In this document: positions 44,700 to 55,667 of the stretch, one piece after another
Layout: each line of letters begins with the position of its first letter
Position numbering within the stretch: the first letter of the stretch is position 1
Translations under genes and position numbers: made by a program
The notes under the pieces: generated by a model
Database searches by the model: none
Seen by the model: the letters and a program-made list of their open reading frames with translations, nothing else
Told to the model about the DNA's origin: nothing
Assembly: GCA_947311845.1 (NCBI GenBank)
Contig: CAMZMU010000089.1
Coordinates: 27,383,769-27,447,768 of the forward strand
DNA: 64,000 bases
Reading direction: 5' to 3'
Source: Poa pratensis
Taxonomy: Eukaryota > Streptophyta > Magnoliopsida > Poales > Poaceae

Positions 44700-46220
44700 A
44701 TGCCAGGTATTCCCAGGGAATTCGCCGAGCACTCTCTCCAGCTACTTCCAGATGCTAAACCAGTCAAGCAAACAATGCGCCGCATATCCGGCCCAAAAAG
44801 AACTGCAGTCGAAGCCGAAGTCGACAGGCTACTCGCAGCAGGATTCATCAGAGAGATCAAGAAATCACAATGGGTGGCCAACCCCGTACTCGTAGAGAAG
44901 AAGCACACAGACATCCTTCGGATGTGTGTAGATTTTACAGCACTCAACAAGTGTTGTCCAAAGGATCACTTTCCACTACCTCGAATCGACCAGATCGTCG
45001 ACTCCACCGCCGGGTGCGCTCGCTTGTCCTTCCTGGATGCCTACTCGGGTTACCACCAGATAAGGATGAAGGAAGAAGACGAAGAGAAAACGGCGTTCAT
45101 AACCCCACTCGGGGTCTACTGCTACACCACAATGCCTTTCGGGCTCAAGAACGCAGGCGCAACATACCAGCGCATGATGCAAGATTGCCTCAAGAAGCAA
45201 ATTGGGCGAAACGTCCAGGTCTATGTAGATGATATCGTCATCACCACAAGAGAGGAAAACACACTACTCGATGACTTGCGAGAGACATTCGCAAACCTCA
45301 AACGCTTCCACATCAAGCTCAACCCGAAGAAGTGCACGTTCGGCGTGCCAGCCGGGCAACTCCTCGGGTATCTAGTCTCAGCTCGAGGAATCGAGGCGGA
45401 CCCGGAGAAAATACAGGCCATCTTGACGATGCAAAGGCCTTCAAAGCTCCATGACGTGCAAAAATTGGCGGGTCGAGTAGCAGCGCTCAGTCGATTCATC
45501 AGCAAGCTAGGCGAAAAAGCACTCCCGTTCTATCGACTGATGAAGAAAGCAGATAAGTTCGAGTGGACGCCAGAAGCCGAAGCAGCCTTCACGGACCTCA
45601 AGCGAGTCCTCACAAGCCCTCCAATCCTCGTAGCACCAAAGGAACGCGAGCCACTATACCTATATGTCTCTGCAACTAACAGGGTGGTAAGCACTGTTCT
45701 AGTGGTCGAACGCAGGGAGGAGGGACACGCCCAAAGCATACAACGTCCAGTCTATTACTTGAGTGAAGTGCTCTCCACATCAAAGCAGCGGTACCCGCAC
45801 TATCAGAAGCTGGCATACGCCGTGTTCATGTCCTCAAGGAAGCTGACACATTACTTCTCCGAGCACCCGATCACTGTAATCAGCACTTCAGGGATCGGGG
45901 ACATCCTCACAAACCCCAATGCGACTGGGCGAGTAGCAAAATGGCTCATCGAGCTAGCACCAAGAGACATCAGTATGATTACCCGAAGGCCATCAAAGCA
46001 CAAGTTTTACCCGACTTCCACACCGAGTGGATTGAAGCTCAGCTCCCAGGAGCACCAGATGTGTCCAATTCCTGGACTATGTACTTTGATGGCTCGAAGA
46101 AAAACGAAGGCGCAGGCGCAGGTGTCATCCTCATATCACCAAAAGGCGACAAGCTCCGCTATATACTGCAAATGGGATTCGAGTTCCCATCCAATAACGA
46201 AGCAGAATATGAGGCTCTGA
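44700..46220 (+). CDS. Element D pol: reverse transcriptase
   Basis: An open frame of 506 codons with all RT blocks: AEVDRLLAAGFIREIKK, VANPVLVEKKHTDILRM, PLPRIDQIVDSTAGC, FLDAYSGYHQIRM, MPFGLKNAGATYQRMM, the catalytic YVDDIVIT, and the thumb/connection (FEWTPEAEAAFTDLKRVLT, RPVYYLSEVL). This RT is uninterrupted, unlike those in A and B. A frame change near 45970 leads into RNase H. Confidence 0.9.
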   Translation: MPGIPREFAEHSLQLLPDAKPVKQTMRRISGPKRTAVEAEVDRLLAAGFIREIKKSQWVANPVLVEKKHTDILRMCVDFTALNKCCPKDHFPLPRIDQIVDSTAGCARLSFLDAYSGYHQIRMKEEDEEKTAFITPLGVYCYTTMPFGLKNAGATYQRMMQDCLKKQIGRNVQVYVDDIVITTREENTLLDDLRETFANLKRFHIKLNPKKCTFGVPAGQLLGYLVSARGIEADPEKIQAILTMQRPSKLHDVQKLAGRVAALSRFISKLGEKALPFYRLMKKADKFEWTPEAEAAFTDLKRVLTSPPILVAPKEREPLYLYVSATNRVVSTVLVVERREEGHAQSIQRPVYYLSEVLSTSKQRYPHYQKLAYAVFMSSRKLTHYFSEHPITVISTSGIGDILTNPNATGRVAKWLIELAPRDISMITRRPSKHKFYPTSTPSGLKLSSQEHQMCPIPGLCTLMARRKTKAQAQVSSSYHQKATSSAIYCKWDSSSHPITKQNMRL

Positions 46221-46759
46221 TCCATGGCATGAGGATGGCCAAAGCCCTCGGGTGCACTCGACTGATGATCTACGGCGACTCGAATCTGGTGGTGCAGCAA
46301 ACAATGAAGGCTTGTGACGCAATCGCAGATAACATGATCGCCTACCGTGACTTGTACAACATCATGGAGGGCAGCTTCGAAGGCTGCGAGTTGCGGCACA
46401 TAGGGCGTGAAAGCAATGAAGAAGCAGATAAGTTAGCCAACATTGGTGCGACCAAAGCACCAGTGCCACCTGGTGTCTTCTTCGAGCGCATAGAACACAG
46501 ATCAATCAAAAAGAAGCGGGCAACTCCTGCACCAGCCGCACCAGCCAAGAGCAAAACACCTAGCACAAGGACCCACCAGTCGAGGTACTCCTCATCGAGC
46601 CAACTTGGACTCAACCCTTCCTCGCGTACATACTCCGCGGCGAGGTACCCGAAGACTTCACAGAGTCAAGACGCGTCACTCGACGATCTAAAGCATACAC
46701 TGTCATCAACGGTGAACTTTACAAACGCAGCATATCAGGTATGTTCCAGCGTTGCATAG
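45941..46759 (+). pseudogene. Element D pol: RNase H
   Basis: YFDGSKKNEGAGAGV, NNEAEYEALIHG and YGDSNLVVQQ mark the RNase H fold. It is joined to RT and to integrase by frame changes (about 45970 and 46565). Confidence 0.85.
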
Positions 46760-47840
46760 CATTTGAAGATGGCCAAGCCATCCTTCGTGATATTCATGCA
46801 GGTACTTGCGGGCATCACGCCAGCAGTCGATCACTCGTAGCCAAAGCCTTTCGCGCAGGCTTCTACTGGCCCACAGCACTCAAAGACGCGGAGGACATAG
46901 TCAAAAGGTGCATCGGCTGCCAAAAATTCGCCACAAAGCCGCACGCACCCGCATCGGCGTTGAAGACAATACCATTGGCCTGGCCTTTCGCCCAGTGGGG
47001 GCTTGATATGGTTGGGCCACTCAAAAAATCCTCCCATGGAGGGCATACTCACCTTCTGGTGGCGGTCGACAAGTTCACCAAGTGGATTGAAGCAGTACCC
47101 ATCACAAGTTCGACTGCCGCTACAGCAGTCAATTTCATAAAATCTATCATATACCGCTTTGGTGTGCCAAATAGCATTATCACTGACAACGGTACAAACT
47201 TCACGGCTGAGGAATTCAAATCCTTCTGCAAAGAGCAAGATATCACGCTCAATTATGCATCTGTGCGCACCCGCAATCAAACGGCCAAGTCGAAAAGGCC
47301 AATGGGCTCGTAACAAGTGGAATCAAGAAGCGCCTCCTGGTGCCACTCAAAAGGGCTGCGGGTGCTTGGGTAGAAGAGCTTCCGTCTGTGCTATGGAGCC
47401 TACGCACAACACCCAATGCCTCAACGCAATTCACTCCATTCTTCATGGTCTACGGCGCAGAGGCAATTCTGCCATCAGACGTAAGGTTCAACGCACCAAG
47501 AGTCGAAGCATACAATGAAGAAGATGCAGACGAAGCACTCGAAGACGCAGTCGACTTGCTAGAAGAAGCACGTAACACGGCGCTCGCACGCACAGCTATT
47601 TATCAGCAGGACCTCCGCAACTATCACAGCCGTCGACTGCGTACCAGGTCCTTCGAGGTTGGCGACCTGGTACTTCGACTGAAGCAAAAGAAGGTGCATA
47701 AACTCGCTTCTCCATGGGAAGGACCCTTTATCATCACCGAGGTCGTTGGTGGTGGAGCATATAGACTGAAGCACTCGAAGACAGGAGAACTCTCGCATAA
47801 TCCTTGGAACGTTGCGCAGCTGCGCCGTTTCTATGCTTAG
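46741..47840 (+). pseudogene. Element D pol: integrase
   Basis: The HHCC zinc domain (HHASSRSL to CIGCQK) and the DDE residues (GLDMVGP, IITDNGTNF) are in one frame to 47313. A small deletion at about 47265 shifts the frame before the catalytic Glu segment. The C-terminal part continues at 47340-47840 (LVLRLKQKKVHKLASPWEGP) to a stop. Confidence 0.87.
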
Positions 47841-48540
47841 ATTGATCAGTCGAACAATGTAATAGGCACATATGTCGGATAGCTGCAGGTTTCAGACGCG
47901 CTCTTTTCCTTACCAGGGTACCTAAGGGGACTGGAAGGTTTTTAATGAGGCGGCCTGCAGCTTAACATTCAAAAAAGGAATATAATTCATGATTCCTCAT
48001 ATTTCTCCCTGCTTACTACTCGCATAAATTGATTTCACAAAATTAGCCTCACCCGAGCACTCGGGGGCTGCGCTATCTCAAAAAGCATGTGTTTCCGCTT
48101 GTTCACAACATAATACCCCAGCCGCACTCGAATACTCGGGGGCTGGGTCATAAAAATCATACATAAACACAAAAGTTGCTCAACTCACTCAATTATTCGA
48201 GGGTTGAGCCTAGAAGCATCAAGTGAAGCTTCAAGTATTGCAAAAATTCATAACCGCACATAAATAGTCATGGACTGTGCAGCTTATGTTTGATACTCTA
48301 AAATATTTCTATCAAGTTCACTCAAAATACACGGGGGCTGGATAGTCCTAATTTTACAGCATGTTGCTTCATACACCCCGCTCAACAGGCTCGGGGGCTG
48401 CATACGTGTAAACAAATAATGTACAATAATCACAAGTGTTGCGTTTTACACTTTGGAGTTACTTCCCATACACATAACCTACTCAACAGGTTCTTCCTTG
48501 GGTTCGGTCCATTTTTCCTCCTCCTTCAGCACACGATGGA
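47841..48540 (+). repeat. Element D: polypurine-tract-like repeats after pol
   Basis: CTCGGGGGCTG-type motifs occur near 48058, 48137, 48335 (ACACGGGGGCTGG) and 48393; others lie beyond the antisense ORF near 49645 and 49772. They are separated by AT-rich spacers and match the motif set of element A in mirrored orientation. Confidence 0.7.
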
Positions 48541-49014
48541 TTAGGACCAGTGCGTCCACTCGTGTTCCTTGGTGCTGTGCTGGCGCTTGACGTTGAAGAT
48601 GCGGCGGAACAGACCAAAGTGGGGTGCGACGCCCAAGAAGCACTCGCAAAGGACGAAGTAACACGCAATGTGCAAAAGCCCATTGGGCGTGAAATCATGC
48701 AATTGCACTCCATACACGTGCATTACTGTACGAAGAAAGTTGTGAACAGGGAAGAAGAATCCCCTGTTCACAAAATCAACAAAGCAGACCTGCTCATTGG
48801 GGCCTGGGCGCGGGATTACCTCGGCACCGGGAAGGCGAACTTGAGAGGTGTCCTCAGGGATCAGCCCATCATTCCGCAGGCCAGTGAGCATCCTCTTGCT
48901 GCAGGTGGATTTGGTCCACGCGCCCTTCTCCCTCTTCAAGCTACTGGCAGCGGCTCCCGCGGCGCTATCCGCCGATGCAGCACTCCTGCCCCTTCGGGTG
49001 GTAGGCTTCGTCAT
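48541..49014 (-). CDS. Antisense ORF of element D, Transposase_28-like, first exon only
   Basis: 157 codons from ATG 49014 to TAA at 48543-48541. It has a basic Ala/Ser-rich start, then CFVDFVNRGFFFPVHNF and LTPNGLLHIACYFVLCECFLG, clearly homologous to but strongly diverged from the antisense protein of A and B. All later exons present in A and B are missing, so the protein ends soon after the conserved block. It reads opposite to gag-pol, as in the other copies. The start was chosen at the Met before KPTTRRGRS; a longer frame extends upstream to 49113. Confidence 0.75.
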   Translation of the reverse strand: MTKPTTRRGRSAASADSAAGAAASSLKREKGAWTKSTCSKRMLTGLRNDGLIPEDTSQVRLPGAEVIPRPGPNEQVCFVDFVNRGFFFPVHNFLRTVMHVYGVQLHDFTPNGLLHIACYFVLCECFLGVAPHFGLFRRIFNVKRQHSTKEHEWTHWS

Positions 49015-50391
49015 CGCGGTGGCGGTTGCACAAGCTTTGCTCTGCGGCAATGGCGATGCGAGAGGAGGAAGAGGAAGTAGCGGCGGCGGAGAGTAAATGG
49101 CAAGTAAAAACACTATTTACGCCGCCGTCCCCTTTTTAACCTCAAAAGCAAAAGAATCCGCACCGTCGATGCGAGATCGTGGGCACATAAGCAAATCTAA
49201 CCATACACGTGGCAGCCACGGAGGGCAACCGTCGCCGGCCACTCCACCCACTACGCACGGGAATCTAGGAACTACCATCATGGCTCCGGAGAAATCGTGC
49301 CTGAACGGTCAAATCCAGTCCAAACGGCTGTACAATGGGCCCACAAGACGTGTCACGTCTCATCTCTCGCAGAACAGCGCAAGCCACCGCGTGTCAGGTG
49401 GCGCAGTCGCCATAAAATGTCATCCCTGACGTCATTGCCGCAAATTTGTTCCGAAAGATGTCGGGTTCGCCTAAAGCATACTAATCACTCGATTCGTTGT
49501 CGGGTGTATGGTCACTCGACTGTCTCTACGATCAAATACATATTACTCCCATCGCGAGCGTTTCAAAAATTTCTTCGACTAAAGATGATCATGACTGGGT
49601 GATTCTGAGATTATCCTCCATTACAAGTAATAAAGCACAATCTCGGGGGCTACTCCCATCGAGAGCGCTGACGCGCACCCGATAGAATTATGGCAAAAGG
49701 TTTTCTTCGACTAACAAATGTAGAGAAAGATGGTTTTGAGATTATCCTTCATTGCAATCAATAAAGCACAATCGCGGGGGCTACTCCCATCGGGAGCGCT
49801 GTCGCGCACCCGATAAAATAGTGTCAAAGTGTCAGTCGATGAATATATCAACTGTGTTCATATGCAAAATCATACTCGAAACATTCCCGAGTTGCGTCCG
49901 TCGCAAATACCTCGGATGCTGCACGCATAGTGCAAAGGTAAGACCCGCCGAACTTTCGAGCTGGGCTAAGGACCGTTCCAGCAACGTCAATACTTATATT
50001 TTCCGTGTCAGCAGACATGATGAAAAATCCTGACGGACGCGTTGGGTAAAATTCAAAGTTATACTGCAGATCGACTCAGTAAGACCTCAGCGGCCTAGTC
50101 GAATCTGACCAGTTTGTACCAGATTCGAGTCCGGGGACTCGAGTTTGATTGAAAGCTAGTAAGGTGTTACCCAAATGTGTAGTTAACCAGTCCCGATTCG
50201 TCGAGCGAACTGGGCCTGCTAAGCTATTATCCCTTGATCATCATAAGCAAAAGCCACAATCGATGAAATACTCGACATAGCCAACATGTGCTATTCATAC
50301 AGGAATTCCAATTATAGTACTAAGAATATGACGTGCACTTGCGAACGAGTCCATGCCTGATTCTTCGAGTCAGACAAGTACTCGGGGATAC
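49015..50391 (-). other. Element D: spacer between antisense ORF and 3' LTR
   Basis: Corresponds to the antisense promoter/leader zone of A (14736-16056), more diverged and with a local duplication: the CACAATC-(T/G)CGGGGGCTACTCCCATCG segment occurs twice, near 49640 and 49767. The polypurine tract before the LTR is altered to ACTCGGGGATAC. Confidence 0.6.
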
Positions 50392-50887
50392 TGACAAGGA
50401 TATACATCTCGGGTACCCTACTGTGAGGGTACCTGGTGCACGTGATGACTAAAAGCCCAACTAGCGAAGATACGACTCGAAGCCCATGACGAGAGGCCCA
50501 ACAAGATGAAGTAACTTCCAAGTTTAGACATAGACATAGTCGGTTTATACTTTCCTTATGTGTAAACTAGGTCGGTTACAAACTCCCGAGACCCAGCCTA
50601 TTTAAAGGCTGGGAGGGGTGCGATCTAGGACCAAGCCATACTCGAACCACCAAAGCTCTTGCGAGATCGTCATCTCGCCGGAGCCACCTTGTAACCACAT
50701 AATCTCCAGCGATCAATAACAGACAAGCAGGAAGTAGGGTCTTTACCTCCACCCGAGGGGCCTGAACCTGGGTAAATCTTTGCCTCTGCTTGTCAGCCGA
50801 CGAAACTACCAGTACTACCACGTTCTCTCCCCATAATCTCAACCCTAGGTCCTCAACCATGGGATTTGATGAGGGTACACCTCGTCA
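50392..50887 (+). repeat. 3' LTR of element D
   Basis: A 496-bp LTR almost identical to 40578-41074, followed by the TSD GCAGG and element B pol. Confidence 0.94.
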
Positions 50888-50892
50888 GCAGG

Positions 50893-53190
50893 ATTGCCTC
50901 TGCGCCGTAGACCATGAAGAATGGAGTGAATTGCGTTGAGGCGTTGGGTGTTGTGCGTAGGCTCCATAGCACAGAAGGGAGCTCTTCTACCCAAGCACCC
51001 GCAGCCCTTTTGAGTGGCACCAGGAGGCGTTTCTTGATTCCGCTTGTCACAAGTCCATTGGCCTTTTCGACTTGGCCATTAGATTGCGGGTGTGCCACAG
51101 ATGCATAATTGAGCGTGATATCTTGCTCTTTGCAGAAGAATTTGAATTCCTCAGCCGTGAAGTTTGTACCGTTGTCAGTGATAATGCTACTTGGCACACC
51201 AAAGCGGTATATGATGGATTTTATCAAATTGACTGTTGTAGTGGCAGTCGAACTTGTGATGGGTACTGCTTCAATCCACTTGGTGAACTTGTCGACCGCC
51301 ACCAGAAGGTGAGTATGCCCTCCATGGGAGGATTTTTTGAGTGGCCCAACCATATCAAGCCCCCACTGGGCGAAGGGCCAGGCCAATGGTATTGTCTTCA
51401 ACGCCGATGCGGGTGTGTGCGGCTTTGTGGCGAATTTTTGAAAGCCGATGCACCTTTTGACTATGTCCTCCGCGTCTTTGAGTGCTGTGGGCCAGTAGAA
51501 GCCTGCGCGAAAGGCTTTGGCTACGAGTGATCGACTGCTGGCGTGATGCCCGCAGGTACCTGCATGAATATCACGAAGGATGGCTTGGCCATCTTCAAAT
51601 GCTCTGCAACGCTGGAACATACCAGATATGCTGCGTTTGTAAAGTTCACCGTTGATGACAGTGTATGCTTTAGATCGTCGAGTGACGCGTCTTGACTCTG
51701 TTATGTCCTCGGGTACCTCGCCGCGGAGTATGTATGCGAGGAAGGGTTGAGTCCATGTTGGCTCAATGAGGAGTACCTCGACTGGCGGGTCCTCTGTGCT
51801 AGGTGCCTTGCTCTTGGCTAGTACGGCTGATGTAGGACGTGCTCGCTTCTTTTTGATGGATCTGTGCTCGATGCGCTCGAAGAAGACACCAGGTGGCACT
51901 GGTGCTTTGGTCGCACCAATGTTGGCTAACTTATCTGCTTCTTCATTACTCTCACAGCCTATGTGCCGCAACTCGCAGCCTTCGAAGCTGCCCTCCATGA
52001 CGTTGTACAGGTCACGATAGGCGATCATGTTATCTGCGATTGCGTCGCAGGCCTTCATTGTTTGCTGTACCACAAGATTCGAGTCACCGTAGATCATCAG
52101 TCGAGTGCACCCGAGGGCTTTAGCCATCCTCATGCCATGGATCAAAGCCTCATATTCTGCTTCGTTATTGGACGGGAACTCGAACCCCATTTGCAGGATG
52201 TAGCGGAGCTTGTCGCCTTTTGGTGATATGCGGATGACGCCTGCGCCTACGCCTTCGTTTTTCTTTGAGCCGTCGAAGTACATAGTCCAGGAGTTGGACA
52301 CATCTGGTGCTCCTGGGAGCTGAGCTTCAATCCACTCGGTGTGGAAGTCAGGTAAAACTTGTGCTTTGATGGCCTTCGGGTAATCATACTTGATGTCTCT
52401 TGGTGCTAGCTCGATGAGCCATTTTGCTACGCGCCCAGTTGCGTTGGGGTTTGTGAGGATGTCCCCGATCCCTGAGGAAGCTGACGCATTACTTCTCCGA
52501 GCACCCGATAGTGCGGGTACGCTGCTTTGATGTGGAGAGCATTTCACTCAAGTAATAGACTGGACGTTGTATGCTTTGGGCGTGTCCTACCTCCCTTCGT
52601 TCGACTACCAGTACGGTGCTTACCACCCTGTTAGTTGCAGAGACATATAGGTACAATGGCTCGCGTTCCCTTGGTGCGATGAGGATTGGAGGGCTTGTGA
52701 GGACTCGCTTGAGGTCCGTGAAGGCTGCTTCTGCTTCTTGCGTCCACTCGAACTTGTCTGCTTTCTTCATCAACCGATAGAACGGTAATGCTTTTTCGCC
52801 TAGCTTGCTGATGAATCGACTGAGTGCTGCTACTCTACCCTCCAACTTTTGCACGTCATGGAGCTTTGAAGGCCTTTGCATCGTCAGGATGACCTGTATT
52901 TTCTCCGGGTCTGCCTCGATTCCTCAAGCTGAGACTAGATACCCGAGGAGTTGCCCGGCTGGCACGCCAAACGTGCACTTCTTCGGGTTGAGCTTGATGT
53001 GGAAGCGTTTGAGGTTTGCGAATGTCTCTCGCAAGTCATCAAGTAGTGTGTTTTCCTCTCTTGTGGTGATGACGATGTCATCGACATAGACCTGGACGTT
53101 TCGCCCAATTTGCTTCTTGAGCCAATCTTGCATCATGCGCTGGTAGGTTGCGCCTGCGTTCTTGAGCCCGAAAGGCATTGTGGTGTAGCA
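50893..53190 (-). pseudogene. Element B pol: integrase, RNase H and part of RT
   Basis: Reads like element A pol: integrase DDE motifs in the frame 52547-50853, RNase H, then RT thumb and palm up to the YVDDIVIT and MPFGLKNAGATY blocks (53178-52924). It stops at 53190, where A would continue with the RT fingers. A 32-bp inverted segment with flanking deletions lies at 52477-52508, and a codon near 52926 has become a stop. Confidence 0.88.
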
Positions 53191-55667
53191 ATATACAAGA
53201 TAGATTATGAAGTGATATCAAATATTCAATGTAAGGATGTTCAATGATAATTCACAAAGTGTAACATAGAAGAAAGTACTATGGACCAAATGTATGCATA
53301 ATAAAAAGTAAAAACATCCTATAATGGTCATAGAGTATTCTTGTAAATCTGAATATAAAAGGTGGACACTTTGGAAAGATATATAAATAAGTAGAGGTAA
53401 AACATGAATAAGTTTCATCTAGCTTCCAAATGCTTCTACTTAAGTTAATGTTTGCAATGTGGTATCCATTGGTGTGGAGCTCTCATTACCTATTATAGCA
53501 TCTTGAATGGTTAAAGTTTAAAGTGAAAGCAAATATGAGTATTGTGCTTGACAAAGTATGGGTTGAATGCCTCATGCCCCGTGAATACGAGTACCCATAC
53601 GACGGTGTTACTCAACTCGGGCCACAAAGCAAGTTCAAGTTAAAGTCATTGTAAGTAATATAATAGCGTCATCAAGAGCGTCAACTGGGGTACCTCTTGC
53701 CTTAGGACATGGAAACTAGCCCATGTCAAAATGACAAGACAAACAGACAATGAACAATCTCAACACTCTTTTATTTACTATTTGTATAGCTTTTTATTAT
53801 GACGTGCATCACTGAATGTTCACTTTGGTACGCTGTAAATTTCCACCATGAATGATGCATGGCTTAGGTTAGCGGCCCAGGCGTCTCTCTAGCCATTTAT
53901 ACAAACTCCTCAATCATACTAAGTTTCCGCATTTATTTGGCACCATGATAAGCATCCATAAACAAAAGTACATGATATCAACTAAATATAATTAAGAGCA
54001 CGTTGAAAACTTGCCATGTGACAGCACATATGAGCTAACTCCCAACCAAGACTCTTGTGAAGCTCACAACTTCATAATTTTAATCACAATGGTTCATGTT
54101 TATTAAGTGCAATAAAAGTAAAGTGTGCATCCAGTTCGTGAGAGTTTTTTAACCAACTTTTCCCATAACAATCAATAACATAAGCATTTTAATTCAGAAG
54201 TATAGATAATACAATATAACATGATAAACATACTCGGAATAGCATAAAGCTAATAGGTAGATATGGTGGACTCACTGGAAAAACTTTGGTTGAAGGTGTT
54301 GGAAAACAAGTTTTTACTTGTTGGAATTTTTGGGTTAGCAAGAGGGAGAAAGTTGACCGTCTAAATGCATGCATAAGTGTCCATAGAACTAACCAATCCA
54401 TGTTAAACAAAGTAAAGTAACATTCAGCATCAAAACATGAATAAAAGATAGCTCTTGATAAAACATTTGCAAATTAATACTCATTAAAAAGCACATGAAT
54501 CATGCAACTATATGTATCTTTTGAATCAACTCAAACATCCCTTTCCCAATCTTTTTAATAGCATCCAACTTAATTCAACCCAAATTTCCAGTAGCTCTCT
54601 CATATATAAATGATAGTGGTGGTCTCAAGACAAACAAAAATCAAACCGAAATAAAAAGCAAATAAAAGACGCTCAAAGTTTATGCGATAAAGTGCATTGA
54701 TCGAAAAACAGAAGTTAGACGTGTGCAAACCGAGAGTGTGTTGGTCCAGTGGGGTTGTCTCCACATCCCCAAGCTTATGGTCTTCACCATCCTTGGATAG
54801 CTCTTGGTGCATCTCCTCTAATCCCTGTGAAAAAACTTCAAAACACCGTTTCTCCCATTTCTTTTCTGTGGGGTGACATTAGTAGTGATAGACAAATGAA
54901 TTGCTTGCTGCATAAAATCCTTAAAATAAAATTCATATGAATGTCCAGAAAGTGTATAATGTTATATGGCTACTTATAAACTCAATTGGATCAAAAAGAT
55001 TCAAGTTAAAAGTTCAAAGAATGCATCAAACAAAATGAGACAGAATCTGTCCAGAAAAACAGCAGCAGCAAAACGCATTTTTCTACCCTACTTAAATATG
55101 TTGAAAAAATCTGAAAAAATTCACGCTTACAGAGGATGAAAGGTTGCAACTACAGCTCAAATTTCAGCTCATTCGGAGTCACAGGATAGGAATGAAAAAT
55201 TATACCGTGCACAGATTCGTGCTGGAATGAAATATCCGAATGCATAAAGCAACTTTTTCAAGCCAAAGTAGGTAAAACTTGGCACTTTATTAAAAATTCC
55301 AGAAACAAAACTAAAAACTAAGTCTCTTGTTACAGCAAGAGGACACAAAGAAAATCAAAAATAAAAACAACCGGGTTGCCTCCCGTAAAGCGCTTTCTTT
55401 ATAGCCATGTAGCTAGGCTTCTTACTTTGGTGATCATGAAGGTTGAAGCTCATGAGGGAGCTTGTTCTTTGGTATGTCCCTCTTCCTTGAGAAGTGTTCA
55501 TGCATAATACCAGGGTCCAATGGTGTTATCAATCCAATCAAAATAATATTCAAGTTGAGACCTAGTAGAGAGAAAAACAAAACACAAAAGTAATAACAAC
55601 AAAGTCTAACTTTCTTTCTATCCATTGACATTTTGTATATGAATGAAGCACAATAAATAGAAATTTT
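53191..55667 (-). mobile_element. Athila-type derivative E1: 3' non-coding internal region
   Basis: AT-rich, no supported ORF. Landmarks such as CATCCCCAAGCTTA (54768), CAGAATCTGTCC (55032) and the GCGCTTTCTTTA/AGCTAGGC segment (55390) recur in the same order in 59317-61980. It is therefore the equivalent non-coding region of a related, more diverged element. The left end is the junction with element B. Confidence 0.6.

Larger units (their letters stand above)
40578..50887 (+). mobile_element. Gypsy element D, Tat/Grande-like, 10.3 kb, nested in B, very young
   Basis: LTRs at 40578-41074 and 50392-50887 differ by eye at only one substitution and one 1-bp indel. The TSD GCAGG is at 40573-40577 and 50888-50892. 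A PBS and all pol domains are present, in plus orientation, opposite to its host B. The element is of the same lineage as A and B, but its LTR is clearly diverged from theirs and its antisense zone is 3 kb shorter. Confidence 0.95.
32346..53190 (-). mobile_element. Gypsy element B, Tat/Grande-like, 5'-truncated, host of elements C and D
   Basis: The left (3') LTR at 32346 cuts peroxidase exon 3. Downstream the sequence is nearly identical to element A: spacer, antisense genes, integrase end. After element D at 50893 the pol region continues on the minus strand and stops abruptly at 53190 inside RT, directly before Athila-type sequence. Gag and the 5' LTR are therefore missing and no target duplication can be paired. 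The B parts are 32346-33009, 34796-40577 and 50893-53190. Confidence 0.9.
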
